Assembly (NCBI GenBank): GCA_017601145.1
Contig: JAFNIV010000001.1
Span: 39,899 to 103,898 of the forward strand
DNA: 64,000 bases
Direction of reading: 5' to 3'
Origin: Candidatus Brockarchaeota archaeon
Lineage (GTDB): Archaea > Thermoproteota > EX4484-205 > JAAOZO01
In this document: positions 1 through 10,260 of the stretch, piece by piece
Position numbering within the stretch: the stretch's first letter is position 1
Layout: the number at the start of each line of letters is the position of its first letter
Program-made: the position numbers and the translations under genes
Notes under the pieces: generated by a model
Seen by the model: only the letters and a program-made list of their open reading frames with translations
What the model was told of the DNA's origin: nothing
Database searches by the model: none

Positions 1-271
1 CGTTCAATGAACCTACAGCGTTTGTTGCTATAACATAACAATTACTACTTAACTGTTTAGCAGTGTATATGTTTGATCTATAGTTTACTTTATGAGGGGG
101 GAGATTATGCGTTAGGCCATGTCTGCTAATGAAAGCTACGTCTTTGTTTGCAACACGTATCCAATAAACAAGGCTTTTTCCATAAGGAGTACTTATTTCT
201 TCGCTTTCCTCTAACGGAAACAAATCTGAAGTTCCACTTCCTCCAATTATAACTAAAGAGGCTTTTCTCAT
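1..271 (-). CDS. S-methyl-5'-thioadenosine/purine nucleoside phosphorylase family protein, truncated by the window edge
   Basis: My reverse translation gives MRKASLVIIGGSGTSDLF...ISRHGLTHNLPPHKVNYRSNIYTAKQ...VIATNAVGSLN, with the family motifs GGSG, RHG..HNLPPHKVNYR.NI and NAVGS. Confidence 0.85.
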   Translation of the reverse strand, partial: MRKASLVIIGGSGTSDLFPLEESEEISTPYGKSLVYWIRVANKDVAFISRHGLTHNLPPHKVNYRSNIYTAKQLSSNCYVIATNAVGSLN

Positions 272-318
272 AGAGAATAAAAAAAAGAAAAAGTATAAAA
301 AGTTTCTAGCTTCTAGAT

Positions 319-813
319 TTGAACAAAAGAATGAAGAAAGCTGAAAGAAAGATTGGTAGATTTCAGGTTATGGCACTATTACAAGCAGCACGTTACTACA
401 TTTTGATGAAGGATTTTGAAAAAGCTTTATCGTTTGGTCTTAACAGAGCAATATTTTACGCGTGGGCAAAAAGAACATTAAGAACAGCACCAAGTAAAGT
501 GAGAAGACAAAAAACAAGAGAAGAAGTTCTAGAGGGAAAAAAGGAAACAAGAGAAGAAAAAACATTCTTTCTTGGAAACGAGGAAGCGTATTTGTCAGAG
601 AATGGATGGTTTAAAATAGGAAATCAAGAACAAAAACCTACTGATTTTGAGAAAGAAATAATAGACAAAATTGCAGACACTATGCAATTCGAAGAAGCAT
701 GGAAAGCAGCTATAGATTATTTAAATAAGTTTGACAAAGAAACATTACTAGACCAAAGGAAATTTTTTGAAGAAGTTTATAAGCCAGTAAGAGATAAATT
801 CCCGAACATATAA
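319..813 (+). CDS. hypothetical protein, 164 aa, TTG start
   Basis: Long ORF with biased codon use and no recognised motif. Confidence 0.6.
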   Translation: MNKRMKKAERKIGRFQVMALLQAARYYILMKDFEKALSFGLNRAIFYAWAKRTLRTAPSKVRRQKTREEVLEGKKETREEKTFFLGNEEAYLSENGWFKIGNQEQKPTDFEKEIIDKIADTMQFEEAWKAAIDYLNKFDKETLLDQRKFFEEVYKPVRDKFPNI

Positions 814-816
814 ATT

Positions 817-2343
817 CTACTTTAAATTAGCTGAATTAGTAAGAAGAAGAATAGCTCTTCTCGTAAGAACTCTAGTGTTCTTATCTATAAGAAATAAAAC
901 TACGAAATATACAACAGCCCCAACTGCAACTACTGGAAACACACCATACAATACTAAAGATAATTTTTCACTTACCGCACTTTTTGGATACATAAGAATG
1001 AGAACGATAGACATTACTAAGCTTGAAATTATATATTTCATGAATTGACTTTTAGGAAGATTTAACTTTATTAAAGATTTAACTTTTATGAAGTAATAAG
1101 TGGTGAAGATAAAATTCCAAATCAAGTTACTAAATGCTAAGGCAGTAGCAAAAAGCTCGTACTTAGCTTTAAGGTCAACAAGCACTATAGTAATTAAAGC
1201 TAGAGTTAATACATAAAGAAAAGAATTAATAGAATCGATCACTGGAAGCTTAAATAGAATAGAATTGATTAAGTCTTTTGAAAAGGAATTTACACTTTCA
1301 TCAGCTTTTTCTGAGCCCAATAAAACAGAAGTAAAGATGCTTTTATTAGCTCCAATTAAGTTACTTATTGAAAACAAGATAAGAGCATCTCTTGCAACAC
1401 TATACTCTTCTCTTAGAATGCATAAAAGTGGCTCTGATAATATTATTGCCCCAAACATCATCGGTATTCCAAACATGTTTGTTAATGAAATTATATCTTC
1501 GATGTAAGACTTTGAGCTTTCAATACCCTCTTTAAGTACTTTCGGATAAACTGCAAACGATATTGCACCAGCATAACCAACAAGGCTTCCAAAGGTTAAA
1601 GCAGCTTTATAGTATGCTATTGGAATTACTGAGTTACTACCTAATAGATATCCTAAAAATATAACATCCAAAGAAGCAATAAAACCAGGCAATACATTAA
1701 CTAATGGTAACCATGCATTACTTGTCCATTTTTTGATTAAAACGCGATCAAAGTTACCAGACAACATTTTAGGATTCATAACTACAAAGAACATAAACTC
1801 AAGAAGTAAAGCTAACACAATCGCAAGAACAGCACCAAATAAACTCAAATTAAAAATAACTACTAACAATACTCCAAAGAAAAGTTTTATGATCTCAAAT
1901 ATGATAGAAGAAATTACATTAAGAGTTGGATTAAGGCCATAATTTACAGCTTCAGCAGATGTCGTAATAAAATATGCAAAGATCCAAAGAGCGAAAATGT
2001 AGAGGATAAAGTTTGGAATTTCTGTTCTTACGAAGATATTAAGATTAGCTAAAAGTAAAAAGAGAGAAAGAGAAACTAAAGAAACAAAAAAACTTAATTG
2101 TATAGTAGTTCGACCGACTATTTTCTCCCTTCCTGCTTCTCTAGTCGCCCAAAAATTAATTACAGAAGCAGGAATTATGAAATATACAAGTACTGAAGAA
2201 AAGTACTGCCAAGCTCCAAAAATTTCAACAGGAAGTTTTCTAGAAACAAGAGTAATAAAGGCAAAGCCAGTAAAAAGAGCAAAAATTCTAGAAAGAAAGC
2301 TTAAGAGACCTACATACCTTGGTCTAATCTTTTCTTGAACCAA
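817..2343 (-). CDS. polysaccharide flippase/oligosaccharide translocase-like multi-TM protein (MVF/MATE superfamily)
   Basis: 508 aa with about 12-14 hydrophobic segments and a flippase-like N-terminus (LLSFLSRIFALFTGFAFITLVSRKLPVEIFGAWQYF). Confidence 0.75.
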   Translation of the reverse strand: MVQEKIRPRYVGLLSFLSRIFALFTGFAFITLVSRKLPVEIFGAWQYFSSVLVYFIIPASVINFWATREAGREKIVGRTTIQLSFFVSLVSLSLFLLLANLNIFVRTEIPNFILYIFALWIFAYFITTSAEAVNYGLNPTLNVISSIIFEIIKLFFGVLLVVIFNLSLFGAVLAIVLALLLEFMFFVVMNPKMLSGNFDRVLIKKWTSNAWLPLVNVLPGFIASLDVIFLGYLLGSNSVIPIAYYKAALTFGSLVGYAGAISFAVYPKVLKEGIESSKSYIEDIISLTNMFGIPMMFGAIILSEPLLCILREEYSVARDALILFSISNLIGANKSIFTSVLLGSEKADESVNSFSKDLINSILFKLPVIDSINSFLYVLTLALITIVLVDLKAKYELFATALAFSNLIWNFIFTTYYFIKVKSLIKLNLPKSQFMKYIISSLVMSIVLILMYPKSAVSEKLSLVLYGVFPVVAVGAVVYFVVLFLIDKNTRVLTRRAILLLTNSANLK

Positions 2344-2351
2344 TTACTTTG

Positions 2352-3476
2352 TCACTGTGGAAAATTTTTATCCATAAAAATGCTAAGTCGCCTTAGAGCA
2401 ACTATTTTGTTTTTGTCCCCTATTTTAGCGTGTTCAATCGCAAACTTTAAGAGGTCTATTGCTTCGTCCATTTTCTTTCTGTCAACAGGATATGGAACGC
2501 CATCTTTTCCTCCAAAAGCAAAAGAATACCTTATTGGGTCTCTTTTACTCACTTCTGCATCAAAAATTATTTCAGAGACTAAAGCAAGAGCCTTTACTGT
2601 AGCAGGACCAATTCCTTGAATTGCTAATAGCTGCTCGAAATTTGAAGGCTTTGTTTCATATGCTACCTTAAGAGCATCCCAGTTTATGTTTTTCTCTAAG
2701 ACAATTTTGCAATGCTTTATACTCTTAAATGAATGATCTATAAATGAAGTTAAAGTTGTTTGTTTTGAATCTTCTATCAGCGAGAGATATTTTCTTAAAT
2801 TACTAATAGGTTCACTTGCTATTTCAACAGAAACTTTTCTAGCTTCTTCGCTTTCATACGCAACCATGTTCATAACATTACTAACAACTCTATCGCCAAT
2901 TACTCCAGAATGAGGCTCTACTACAAAGCTTTTTACATTACCGCTAAACCAATGATAACGCCTTGCGGATTTTAAATCTATATTCATTCCTTGCTGAATT
3001 ACTGCCCATTTGCCGCTTCTCGTGAAGAAGAACATATGATGATAAATATTGTAGCCAGCTTGAATTGCAGAGGTATCAACTTTTGCAACAAGTCTTGACG
3101 CATACTTAAGTTCTTTCGGATCAGCGTCGTAATTTTTTTCACATAGCTGATCTATTTCATTCAAAGTTGATCTTGATCTTTTACCTTTCCCACCTGCAGC
3201 CCTTATACCGAGATCATTTTTATTGAAAACATGTTTTAAAACAGCTGATGTAACGGTCGTTGAACCGCTACTATCCCAATCATAACCAAGGACATTAGAA
3301 ACTGCTTGAAACCAAATCGGATCAGAGAGTCTCCTTAAGATTTCAATTTCACCAAACTCTAAGTAAATTACTTGAAATATACCTTCGGCTAACTTAAGCA
3401 TCCTACTTACCAACCAAGGGGGGGCTTTCCCTCCATGAAGCCTTAAGTCAAAGGTTCCAGATACCGACAAGAGCAA
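2352..3476 (-). CDS. DUF763 domain protein
   Basis: N-terminus SGTFDLRLHGGKAPPWLVSRMLKLA is typical of DUF763; also contains an HhH-like 'LLAIQGIGPATVKALAL'. Confidence 0.85.
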   Translation of the reverse strand: MLLSVSGTFDLRLHGGKAPPWLVSRMLKLAEGIFQVIYLEFGEIEILRRLSDPIWFQAVSNVLGYDWDSSGSTTVTSAVLKHVFNKNDLGIRAAGGKGKRSRSTLNEIDQLCEKNYDADPKELKYASRLVAKVDTSAIQAGYNIYHHMFFFTRSGKWAVIQQGMNIDLKSARRYHWFSGNVKSFVVEPHSGVIGDRVVSNVMNMVAYESEEARKVSVEIASEPISNLRKYLSLIEDSKQTTLTSFIDHSFKSIKHCKIVLEKNINWDALKVAYETKPSNFEQLLAIQGIGPATVKALALVSEIIFDAEVSKRDPIRYSFAFGGKDGVPYPVDRKKMDEAIDLLKFAIEHAKIGDKNKIVALRRLSIFMDKNFPQ

Positions 3477-3580
3477 TAACTATAGCAAAAGCCAAAATAA
3501 AAAGATTTCTGAATAAGAGATTTACATTACAAACTAAAACCTTAAATAAGAAACTTTTTCCCAAAAACGTACCACTCGAA

Positions 3581-5758
3581 GTGATGGATTCTAATAAAAG
3601 CTTAGAAATACTTATGGAAAAGCTTGAAGAAAAAGAAAAAAGTCTAGTAAAGAAAATAGTAGAACCTGAAGAAGCTATATTATCAGTTGCAAAAGGAAAC
3701 TTAGATGAAGAGGGCAATTACTCTGAATATTTACTTGTAGTAACAGGAAAGAGAATAGTAAAACTTGGCATGGATGGTAAAATCCAAAAAGAAATGAGCA
3801 TTCAAAAAATAATGCAGGTTAACTTTAACGATTATCTTGGAAATAGTGAACTCATATTAGTTGTTGATGGAAAAGAAATACCAATAGCAAGGTTTTCAAG
3901 AGAAAAAATAGAAGAATTTAGGCATGCTGCTGGAGTTATATCTGCTTTACTTCAATATAAAGAGCAAAAAGAAATAGAATTCAAATTTCCTTTGGAAATA
4001 AACAACAAAAGGAAGACGAGCGCTATGCTTTGGCTTATGTCATATTTAAAACCCTATTGGTACTTAGCAGCGATAGGATTAATTTTATCTATAGCGATTA
4101 CCGGCCTTAATTTAGCACCTCCATCGTTGCTAAAAACCCTTATTGATCAGGTTGTAATAAAAAAGGATGAAAATGAATTACAAAAATTAACATTTATTTT
4201 AATATCAATATATGCAATAAGTACATTACTTGGAATAGTTCAGAATTACTCACTTTCATTATTAAGCCAGAAATTAGTTTATAGCATGAGAAAGGACCTT
4301 TACGCACATGTACAAGAACTTTCAATGTCTTTTTATGATAAAATGAGTACAGGAAGAGTGATATCTAGGATAACGGATGATATTAGCAGGGTTCAATGGT
4401 TTTTAGTTTGGGGAATACCAAGCTTGGTTATAAATGTTCTATCTATAATTGGAATAGGAATGATAATATTTACTATGGACTATAGATTATCACTTTTTGC
4501 ACTTTTGCCCTTCCCACTTATAATCATTGGATTACCAAGATTTAGATCAAGAGCAAGAATTGTTTATCACAAGGCTTGGAGAAAATGGGCAGACTTAAGT
4601 TCTTTACTTGTAGATACAATACCAGGAATATCTATTGTAAAGTCCTTCGTAAAGGAAAGAGAGGAAGTCAATAGATTAGTTGAAAAAATGAACGAAGTTG
4701 TAGGAGCAAACATGGATACGACTAAGCTTCACTTAGGATTTTTCCCATTGCTTGGATTCGTTAGTTCTGCAGGTGCAGCCATAGTATGGTACGTTGGAGG
4801 ATTGCATGTAATAAAGGGGGACATATCTCCAGGAACATTGGTTGCATTCGTTAGCTATATGTGGATGTTCTATGGCCCAATTCAAACTATGACAAACTTA
4901 GCGGAGCCACTTCAACAAGCAATAACCTCTGGAGAAAGAGTTCTAGAAATTTTGAGAGTAGATCCTGTAATAAAGGATGCACCAGATGCTGTAGACTTCG
5001 AAATAAAAGGAAACATAAAATTTGAACATGTTACTTTTGGTTATGAACCGTTTATTCCAGTTCTAAAAGATATAAACTTTGAGGTAAAAGCGGGAAAGAC
5101 GTTAGGAATAGTAGGACAAAGCGGATCCGGAAAAACTACGGTAACTAAATTGCTGTTAAGGTTCTATGATGTAAATGAGGGAAGGATCTTAATAGACGGA
5201 GTAGACATTAGAAAAATTAAAATAGAAAGATTAAGAAAAAGCATAGGGATAGTTTCTCAAGATCCATTTCTCTTCGATAATTCTATACTATTTAACATAA
5301 CTTATGGTCTAGAAAAAGTAGACCCGAAAAAAGTAATAGCGGCTGCAAAAGCAGCAAACATACACGAGGAGATTATGAATTTTCAGCTAGCTTACGATTC
5401 ACCTACTGGGGAGAGAGGCTCAAGACTCTCTGGAGGAGAAAGACAAAGAGTAGCAATAGCAAGAGCGATAATTCTGGAACCGAAAATTCTTATAATGGAT
5501 GAAGCAACATCCTCTGTAGATACCTTAGCTGAAAGAAAAATACAAGAAGCTTTAGATAACATTTCAAGGGAAAGAACTATAATAGCAATCGCGCATCGAC
5601 TTTCTACACTTCAAAGATCTGATAAAATAATAGTAATTGAAAAAGGCAGGATTGTAGAAGAAGGAACACATGAAGAATTACTAAAGAAAAACGGATTATA
5701 TGCAAAAATATACAAAGCCCAATTTACAGAAGGTGAAAAGCAAGTTGCCACCGCTTGA
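3581..5758 (+). CDS. ABC exporter (fused TMD-NBD) with an N-terminal PH-like extension
   Basis: Walker A GQSGSGKTT, signature LSGGERQR, Walker B ILIMDEATSS; about 130 aa N-terminal beta-rich extension before the TMD. Confidence 0.9.
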   Translation: MMDSNKSLEILMEKLEEKEKSLVKKIVEPEEAILSVAKGNLDEEGNYSEYLLVVTGKRIVKLGMDGKIQKEMSIQKIMQVNFNDYLGNSELILVVDGKEIPIARFSREKIEEFRHAAGVISALLQYKEQKEIEFKFPLEINNKRKTSAMLWLMSYLKPYWYLAAIGLILSIAITGLNLAPPSLLKTLIDQVVIKKDENELQKLTFILISIYAISTLLGIVQNYSLSLLSQKLVYSMRKDLYAHVQELSMSFYDKMSTGRVISRITDDISRVQWFLVWGIPSLVINVLSIIGIGMIIFTMDYRLSLFALLPFPLIIIGLPRFRSRARIVYHKAWRKWADLSSLLVDTIPGISIVKSFVKEREEVNRLVEKMNEVVGANMDTTKLHLGFFPLLGFVSSAGAAIVWYVGGLHVIKGDISPGTLVAFVSYMWMFYGPIQTMTNLAEPLQQAITSGERVLEILRVDPVIKDAPDAVDFEIKGNIKFEHVTFGYEPFIPVLKDINFEVKAGKTLGIVGQSGSGKTTVTKLLLRFYDVNEGRILIDGVDIRKIKIERLRKSIGIVSQDPFLFDNSILFNITYGLEKVDPKKVIAAAKAANIHEEIMNFQLAYDSPTGERGSRLSGGERQRVAIARAIILEPKILIMDEATSSVDTLAERKIQEALDNISRERTIIAIAHRLSTLQRSDKIIVIEKGRIVEEGTHEELLKKNGLYAKIYKAQFTEGEKQVATA

Positions 5759-6251
5759 AGACTTCTTAAAGAAAACGTGGGTTATTAAAAAAGAAGACGT
5801 AAAAATTCTTAGAGGTGAAAAGGCAAATACTGTTAAACTAGTAAGTAAAAATGGAGATATTTTTGAAGTAATACCCAAAAAACCATTTCCAATAAGCTAT
5901 CCTTATTTTCTAATATTTGTTGATACGCAAGGTAACGAAATACTTATGATAGAAGACTATAGAAAAATAGATAAAGAATCCAAGAAAATTTTGGAGGAGA
6001 TTCTGGACAAGCTTTACTTTATGCCAAGAATAAAAAAAGTAAAAAAATTAGAGACAAGCGGAGATGAGTTTGTATGGGTTGTAGAAACAGACAGAGGTCA
6101 ACGAGAGTTTAGGACGAGAGGAAGGCGAAGTATAAGTAGGGTGGGAGAAGACAAAATTGTGATAATCGATACAAACGATAATGTTTATGTAGCAGAAGAG
6201 TTGTACAAGATGGATAAAAAAAGTGTAGAACTTCTTGAGTCCGTGACATAG
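5733..6251 (+). CDS. DUF1854 domain protein (likely GTG start at 5733, overlapping the ABC gene)
   Basis: Pattern matches DUF1854: PISYPYFLIFVDTQGNEILMIEDYRKIDKES...LYFMPRI...W.V.TDRG.REF.TRGRR...I.DTNDNVY. Confidence 0.75.
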   Translation: MKSKLPPLEDFLKKTWVIKKEDVKILRGEKANTVKLVSKNGDIFEVIPKKPFPISYPYFLIFVDTQGNEILMIEDYRKIDKESKKILEEILDKLYFMPRIKKVKKLETSGDEFVWVVETDRGQREFRTRGRRSISRVGEDKIVIIDTNDNVYVAEELYKMDKKSVELLESVT

Positions 6252-6654
6252 TCTATACCACATCCATTTTTGTCCATAATCATTTACATCCTTATTTTTG
6301 GATATTTTGTCTGGTGAAGTGGATTTTTGAGGTTGTTTAAGCTTCTTGAGGATAAACCAGTGTAGGAGCCTTTATTTTATTCATAACTTCGAAAGGATAC
6401 TTAACACTTCCAACGAGTAAAGTCTAGAGATTTTCGATTCTTCAAGGTTAAGCCTTTCATCACATCGAGTTCGAAGTTATCAAGGGCTTCATAGACTAGA
6501 CATATAGCGCACAAGTCATGCTTCATGAGCAGCTCGTTCAAGAAAACAAAAAGCATGTATATGAAAAAACTATTTAAGCTTTTCAGCAATTTATCTCATG
6601 GTTAAAACAGCAGGCTTTACTTGCGAACTTCTTGTAAAGATCGCTTAAAAGAAG

Positions 6655-8082
6655 CTAATCATAAAACAAGTTTTTTATCCACCATTCTCTTCCAAAAAGA
6701 AGCCTAACAAAAACTTTTTTCCTATCTTCTGAAGATATAGCATAGTTTACTAAGGCAGTATTCTTTAATATCTTAAACGATTTAAATGAACTTATTACTT
6801 CTTGAGGCAAGCTACTTAGAAATTCATCACTTGAAACTATGGAGTTGAGCATGTCTGAAAATGTAGTTAGAGACCTCTTCTTCAGTACATACCACCTTTC
6901 ATCTTTTATAAAAGGGCCAAAAAGCGTATCTTTATCATTGAGGTGTTTTTTGATAAATTTCTCTGCATTTTCGTAGTCATACGTTTTTGGGCCTAGTTGT
7001 TCTTTAGCTTCTATTTTATCGCTTTCCAGAACAAAAAGAAATAAAAGCTCTTCAGATTCATCGCTCCAAGCATCGCTTTTTATGATGTTAAAGTTGTTTT
7101 GTCTTGCTTTATTCTCAATACGCTTTAATATACGCTTAATTTGCCCCCAAAAAACGTCTGGAGGAGCTTTCCAAGGTTTCACTAAAATACCGTACACCTT
7201 TAAAGCTCCAGAGGAGACTACGTCGGTAATCGCTTCTAAAGAGGGTTCTTGAGGAACTTCTAGTTGAAAGTAACTTAAAGAAGGTCTCCTTAAAAAAGAT
7301 CTGCAGGCCCAAGAAAACTTCCAGAAATTTTCTTTTGTCACTGCAGCAGCCACGTTTCTCTCAGGATCGATGGGGTCAATAACTACAAACTCAGAATTAA
7401 AGACATCTGTAGGTGTCTTATTTAGTTGAACAACTTTTTTTGTAGGATCAATGATTAATGGAAGTTTTATTTCAGAAAAAGCCTTAACAGTTTCTAGGAA
7501 CCCACCATAATTGTAAACTAGAAGTTCACATAAAAAACCACTAAAACCACCAACTTTTATCTCAGCGCCATAAGCGCCTATGCTCTTAAGAAAAACCTTT
7601 AGGAGTCTAGCGCTATCTTTTAACTTATCATTAAACTTACTTTTTACAAATTTTGTGTGATAAACAGATCTATCCGTAGCAGAAAGCCAATTTGGAGGTT
7701 CAACCTTGTAACAAGGAACAACATCAACATCCATAAAGTCAAAATTTATTGTCACGTATGGATGTTCAGCATACCTTAACAAGCATCTTTCTTTTCCATA
7801 CTTTGAGATTACCGAACTAATCGTTATTTTTCCGATTTCGTTTTTGCTGTAATCTTTCGGAAACAAAATAAAAATATCAGCATCTATATCCTTTGAAGTC
7901 CATGTATCCTTTGCTATCGAGCCTTCAAGTTCTACTTCAATTCTTTGATCTATCTTCCAAAAAACTTCCTTTAAATTCTTAATCACTTTTTCTACAGTTT
8001 GGTTTACTTTTTCTCTTAAGTCTTCATCAGGTTTTATTAATTTTAAGGCTTGCTCCATTACAGAAGAAAGAACCTCGCTCAT
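6655..8082 (-). CDS. cca: CCA-adding tRNA nucleotidyltransferase (archaeal class I)
   Basis: EGSIAKDTWTSKDIDADIFILFPKD and DVDVVPCYKVE catalytic motifs. Confidence 0.92.
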   Translation of the reverse strand: MSEVLSSVMEQALKLIKPDEDLREKVNQTVEKVIKNLKEVFWKIDQRIEVELEGSIAKDTWTSKDIDADIFILFPKDYSKNEIGKITISSVISKYGKERCLLRYAEHPYVTINFDFMDVDVVPCYKVEPPNWLSATDRSVYHTKFVKSKFNDKLKDSARLLKVFLKSIGAYGAEIKVGGFSGFLCELLVYNYGGFLETVKAFSEIKLPLIIDPTKKVVQLNKTPTDVFNSEFVVIDPIDPERNVAAAVTKENFWKFSWACRSFLRRPSLSYFQLEVPQEPSLEAITDVVSSGALKVYGILVKPWKAPPDVFWGQIKRILKRIENKARQNNFNIIKSDAWSDESEELLFLFVLESDKIEAKEQLGPKTYDYENAEKFIKKHLNDKDTLFGPFIKDERWYVLKKRSLTTFSDMLNSIVSSDEFLSSLPQEVISSFKSFKILKNTALVNYAISSEDRKKVFVRLLFGREWWIKNLFYD

Positions 8083-8630
8083 TTTTTACCTACCTCACAT
8101 AAAGTTTCATAAATTGGGCCATTGTAAGTTAAGGTACTTTTCTTTAGCCTTATAGGAGAAATAAGCACTTCTCCAAAGTCAACATTAGCTAGTTCAGCTA
8201 ACTTAACTACTAATTTACCTTTATTTCTTGGAGACCTTACTCTTGCTATTGTTAGATGAGGCTCAAACCTTTTATCTATTTTAATTCCAATTTTTTCTAA
8301 AAAAGGCCATATCTTTTTTGCATTTTCTCTAAGTAACTCAGCACCATCAGAAACTCCAATCCATATTACTCTTGGATTATTGCTTGAAGGAAAAGAACCT
8401 ATTCCACTTAGCCTAATTTTTGTGCTTGTCTTGTCAAACGTACCTAAAAACTTACATATTTCATTTTTCTGAATCTCGTTAATTTCTCCTAAGAAAGCCA
8501 AACTAAAATGAAAGTTATATTCTTCAACTAATTTAACATCGCATCCTATTGAAACTATTTCTTCCTGTACTTCTTTTATTTTTCTAATAACAGATTCATT
8601 TTCGAGGTCCATGGATACAAAGGCTCGCAA
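8079..8630 (-). CDS. thpR: RNA 2',3'-cyclic phosphodiesterase / 2'-5' RNA ligase family
   Basis: Two HxT/S-type motifs (FHFSLAFLG, PHLTIARV). Confidence 0.88.
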   Translation of the reverse strand: MRAFVSMDLENESVIRKIKEVQEEIVSIGCDVKLVEEYNFHFSLAFLGEINEIQKNEICKFLGTFDKTSTKIRLSGIGSFPSSNNPRVIWIGVSDGAELLRENAKKIWPFLEKIGIKIDKRFEPHLTIARVRSPRNKGKLVVKLAELANVDFGEVLISPIRLKKSTLTYNGPIYETLCEVGKK

Positions 8631-8702
8631 CTTTAATCTCTTAAACTGAAAAAGCCAACATTTAAATTGTTTTCTTTGAGTTAATAGCTTTAGAAAGCAA
8701 AA

Positions 8703-9281
8703 ATGATGGATAAAACACTTATAGTAGTAACAGGACTTCCTGGTGCAGGAAAGTCTACAGTATCAAATCTTATAATGGAGGAGTATAATCTTCCAGTAAT
8801 TTCTATGGGAGATTGCGTTAGAGAAGAGGCAAGGAAAAGAGGAATAAAGGAGGATGCAAAATCAATGCAAGAGTTCATCGTAGAACTTAGAAGGAAGTAT
8901 GGTCCTGGAATTGTAGCAGAATTAACAACAAAGAAAATTGAAAAACTAAATCAAAAATTCATTGTTGTAGACGGGCTTAGAAGCAAAGAAGAACTTGAAA
9001 TCTTTAAAAGAAATTTCAAAAGAATTCTTCTATTAGTTATAGTTGCTAGTATAGAAAAGAGATTAAAAAGACTTTTGATGAGGCATAGAGTAGACGACCC
9101 TAAAACTTTAGAAGAACTGAAAGCAAGAGATGAAGTTGAACTAAACATTGGCTTAAGAGAAGTAACAAACGATAACAACAGTATAAGAATAGAAAACGAG
9201 GGAGATTTGCAGGAACTAAAACAAAATGTGAGAGAAATAATGGAAAAACTTGAGATACAAAAAATGCAAACTGAAGTATAG
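8703..9281 (+). CDS. UPF0200-type nucleotide kinase-like P-loop protein
   Basis: VVTGLPGAGKSTVSNL, VVDGLRSKEEL, HRVDDPKTLEELKARDEVELNIG. Confidence 0.82.
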   Translation: MMDKTLIVVTGLPGAGKSTVSNLIMEEYNLPVISMGDCVREEARKRGIKEDAKSMQEFIVELRRKYGPGIVAELTTKKIEKLNQKFIVVDGLRSKEELEIFKRNFKRILLLVIVASIEKRLKRLLMRHRVDDPKTLEELKARDEVELNIGLREVTNDNNSIRIENEGDLQELKQNVREIMEKLEIQKMQTEV

Positions 9282-9340
9282 ATTGATAACAAACAAGGAT
9301 ATTTAAAAGTATGTAAAGAATTCAACATAATTATTTCAAA

Positions 9341-10258
9341 CTAGTCTATTATTACCTCCATAAGGTCTTCTGCTGCAACGACATTTTTAAAAACTCTCTT
9401 TGCATCTTCTACAAGTATGGCAGTATCTTTATATCTGGCGCTGAAGTGAGTTAAAAAAAGTTTTTTAACCTTACCTAATGCAGCAACAACAGCTGCATCG
9501 GAAGCTAAAGAATGAAAAACTTTTCTTGCTGCATCCTCTTTACTTGAATCAAAAGTAGATTCATGCACAAGTATATCAGCACCTCTCGAAAACTCGATTA
9601 AATTTTCAGAATAAGCAGTGTCACCAGTATATACAAGTTTAAAACCAGGTCGAGGAGGACCAACAACCATTTCTGGAGTTATAACTTTCCCGCTTAAAGT
9701 TATGCTTTTACCTTCAATTAGTTCTTTCCTCAATGGACCTTCAGGAATACCAAGCTTACTTGCTACTTCTTCGTTAAACTTTCCAGGCCTATCCTTCTCT
9801 ACAAACTTATACGCCCTGCTTTCTATGCTATGTTTAACTTTAATTGAATACACTTCATAGTCCTTCTCTGAAACCACAAGACCATCTTGAACAATTTCAT
9901 TAATGATTATACTAAAATTTGTACTTTCCTCATCCTCATGAATTGTCGGAAGTAAACAGTTTAAAAAGTCCTTGAGTCCTGGTGGCCCAAACACTTCTAA
10001 GGATTGTGTTCTCTTCATTAAAGACATTGTCATTATTAAGCCAGGTAAGCCAAGAACGTGATCACCATGCATATGTGTAATGAAGATTTTATTAACTTTT
10101 ACCGGGCTCAATTGCGCCTTTATCATCCTATGTTGAGTACCTTCACCTACATCAAAAAGGATAATTTCACCGTTCCATACTAGCGCTAAAGAAGGTAAAC
10201 TTCTAGATTCTGTTGGAACTCCTGCAGACGTCCCAAGAAAGACAAGTTTACCTCTCAA
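9341..10258 (-). CDS. rnz: ribonuclease Z
   Basis: FLGTSAGVPT, HMHGDHVLGLPGL, YTGDTAYSENL, LTHFSARY. Confidence 0.95.
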   Translation of the reverse strand: MRGKLVFLGTSAGVPTESRSLPSLALVWNGEIILFDVGEGTQHRMIKAQLSPVKVNKIFITHMHGDHVLGLPGLIMTMSLMKRTQSLEVFGPPGLKDFLNCLLPTIHEDEESTNFSIIINEIVQDGLVVSEKDYEVYSIKVKHSIESRAYKFVEKDRPGKFNEEVASKLGIPEGPLRKELIEGKSITLSGKVITPEMVVGPPRPGFKLVYTGDTAYSENLIEFSRGADILVHESTFDSSKEDAARKVFHSLASDAAVVAALGKVKKLFLTHFSARYKDTAILVEDAKRVFKNVVAAEDLMEVIID

Positions 10259-10260
10259 AG

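Noticed and set aside
6252-6654. Spacer with a minus-strand ORF (6401..6589) and possible decayed coding text
   Set aside because: No frame gives a recognisable motif on either strand; too weak to call a gene or ncRNA
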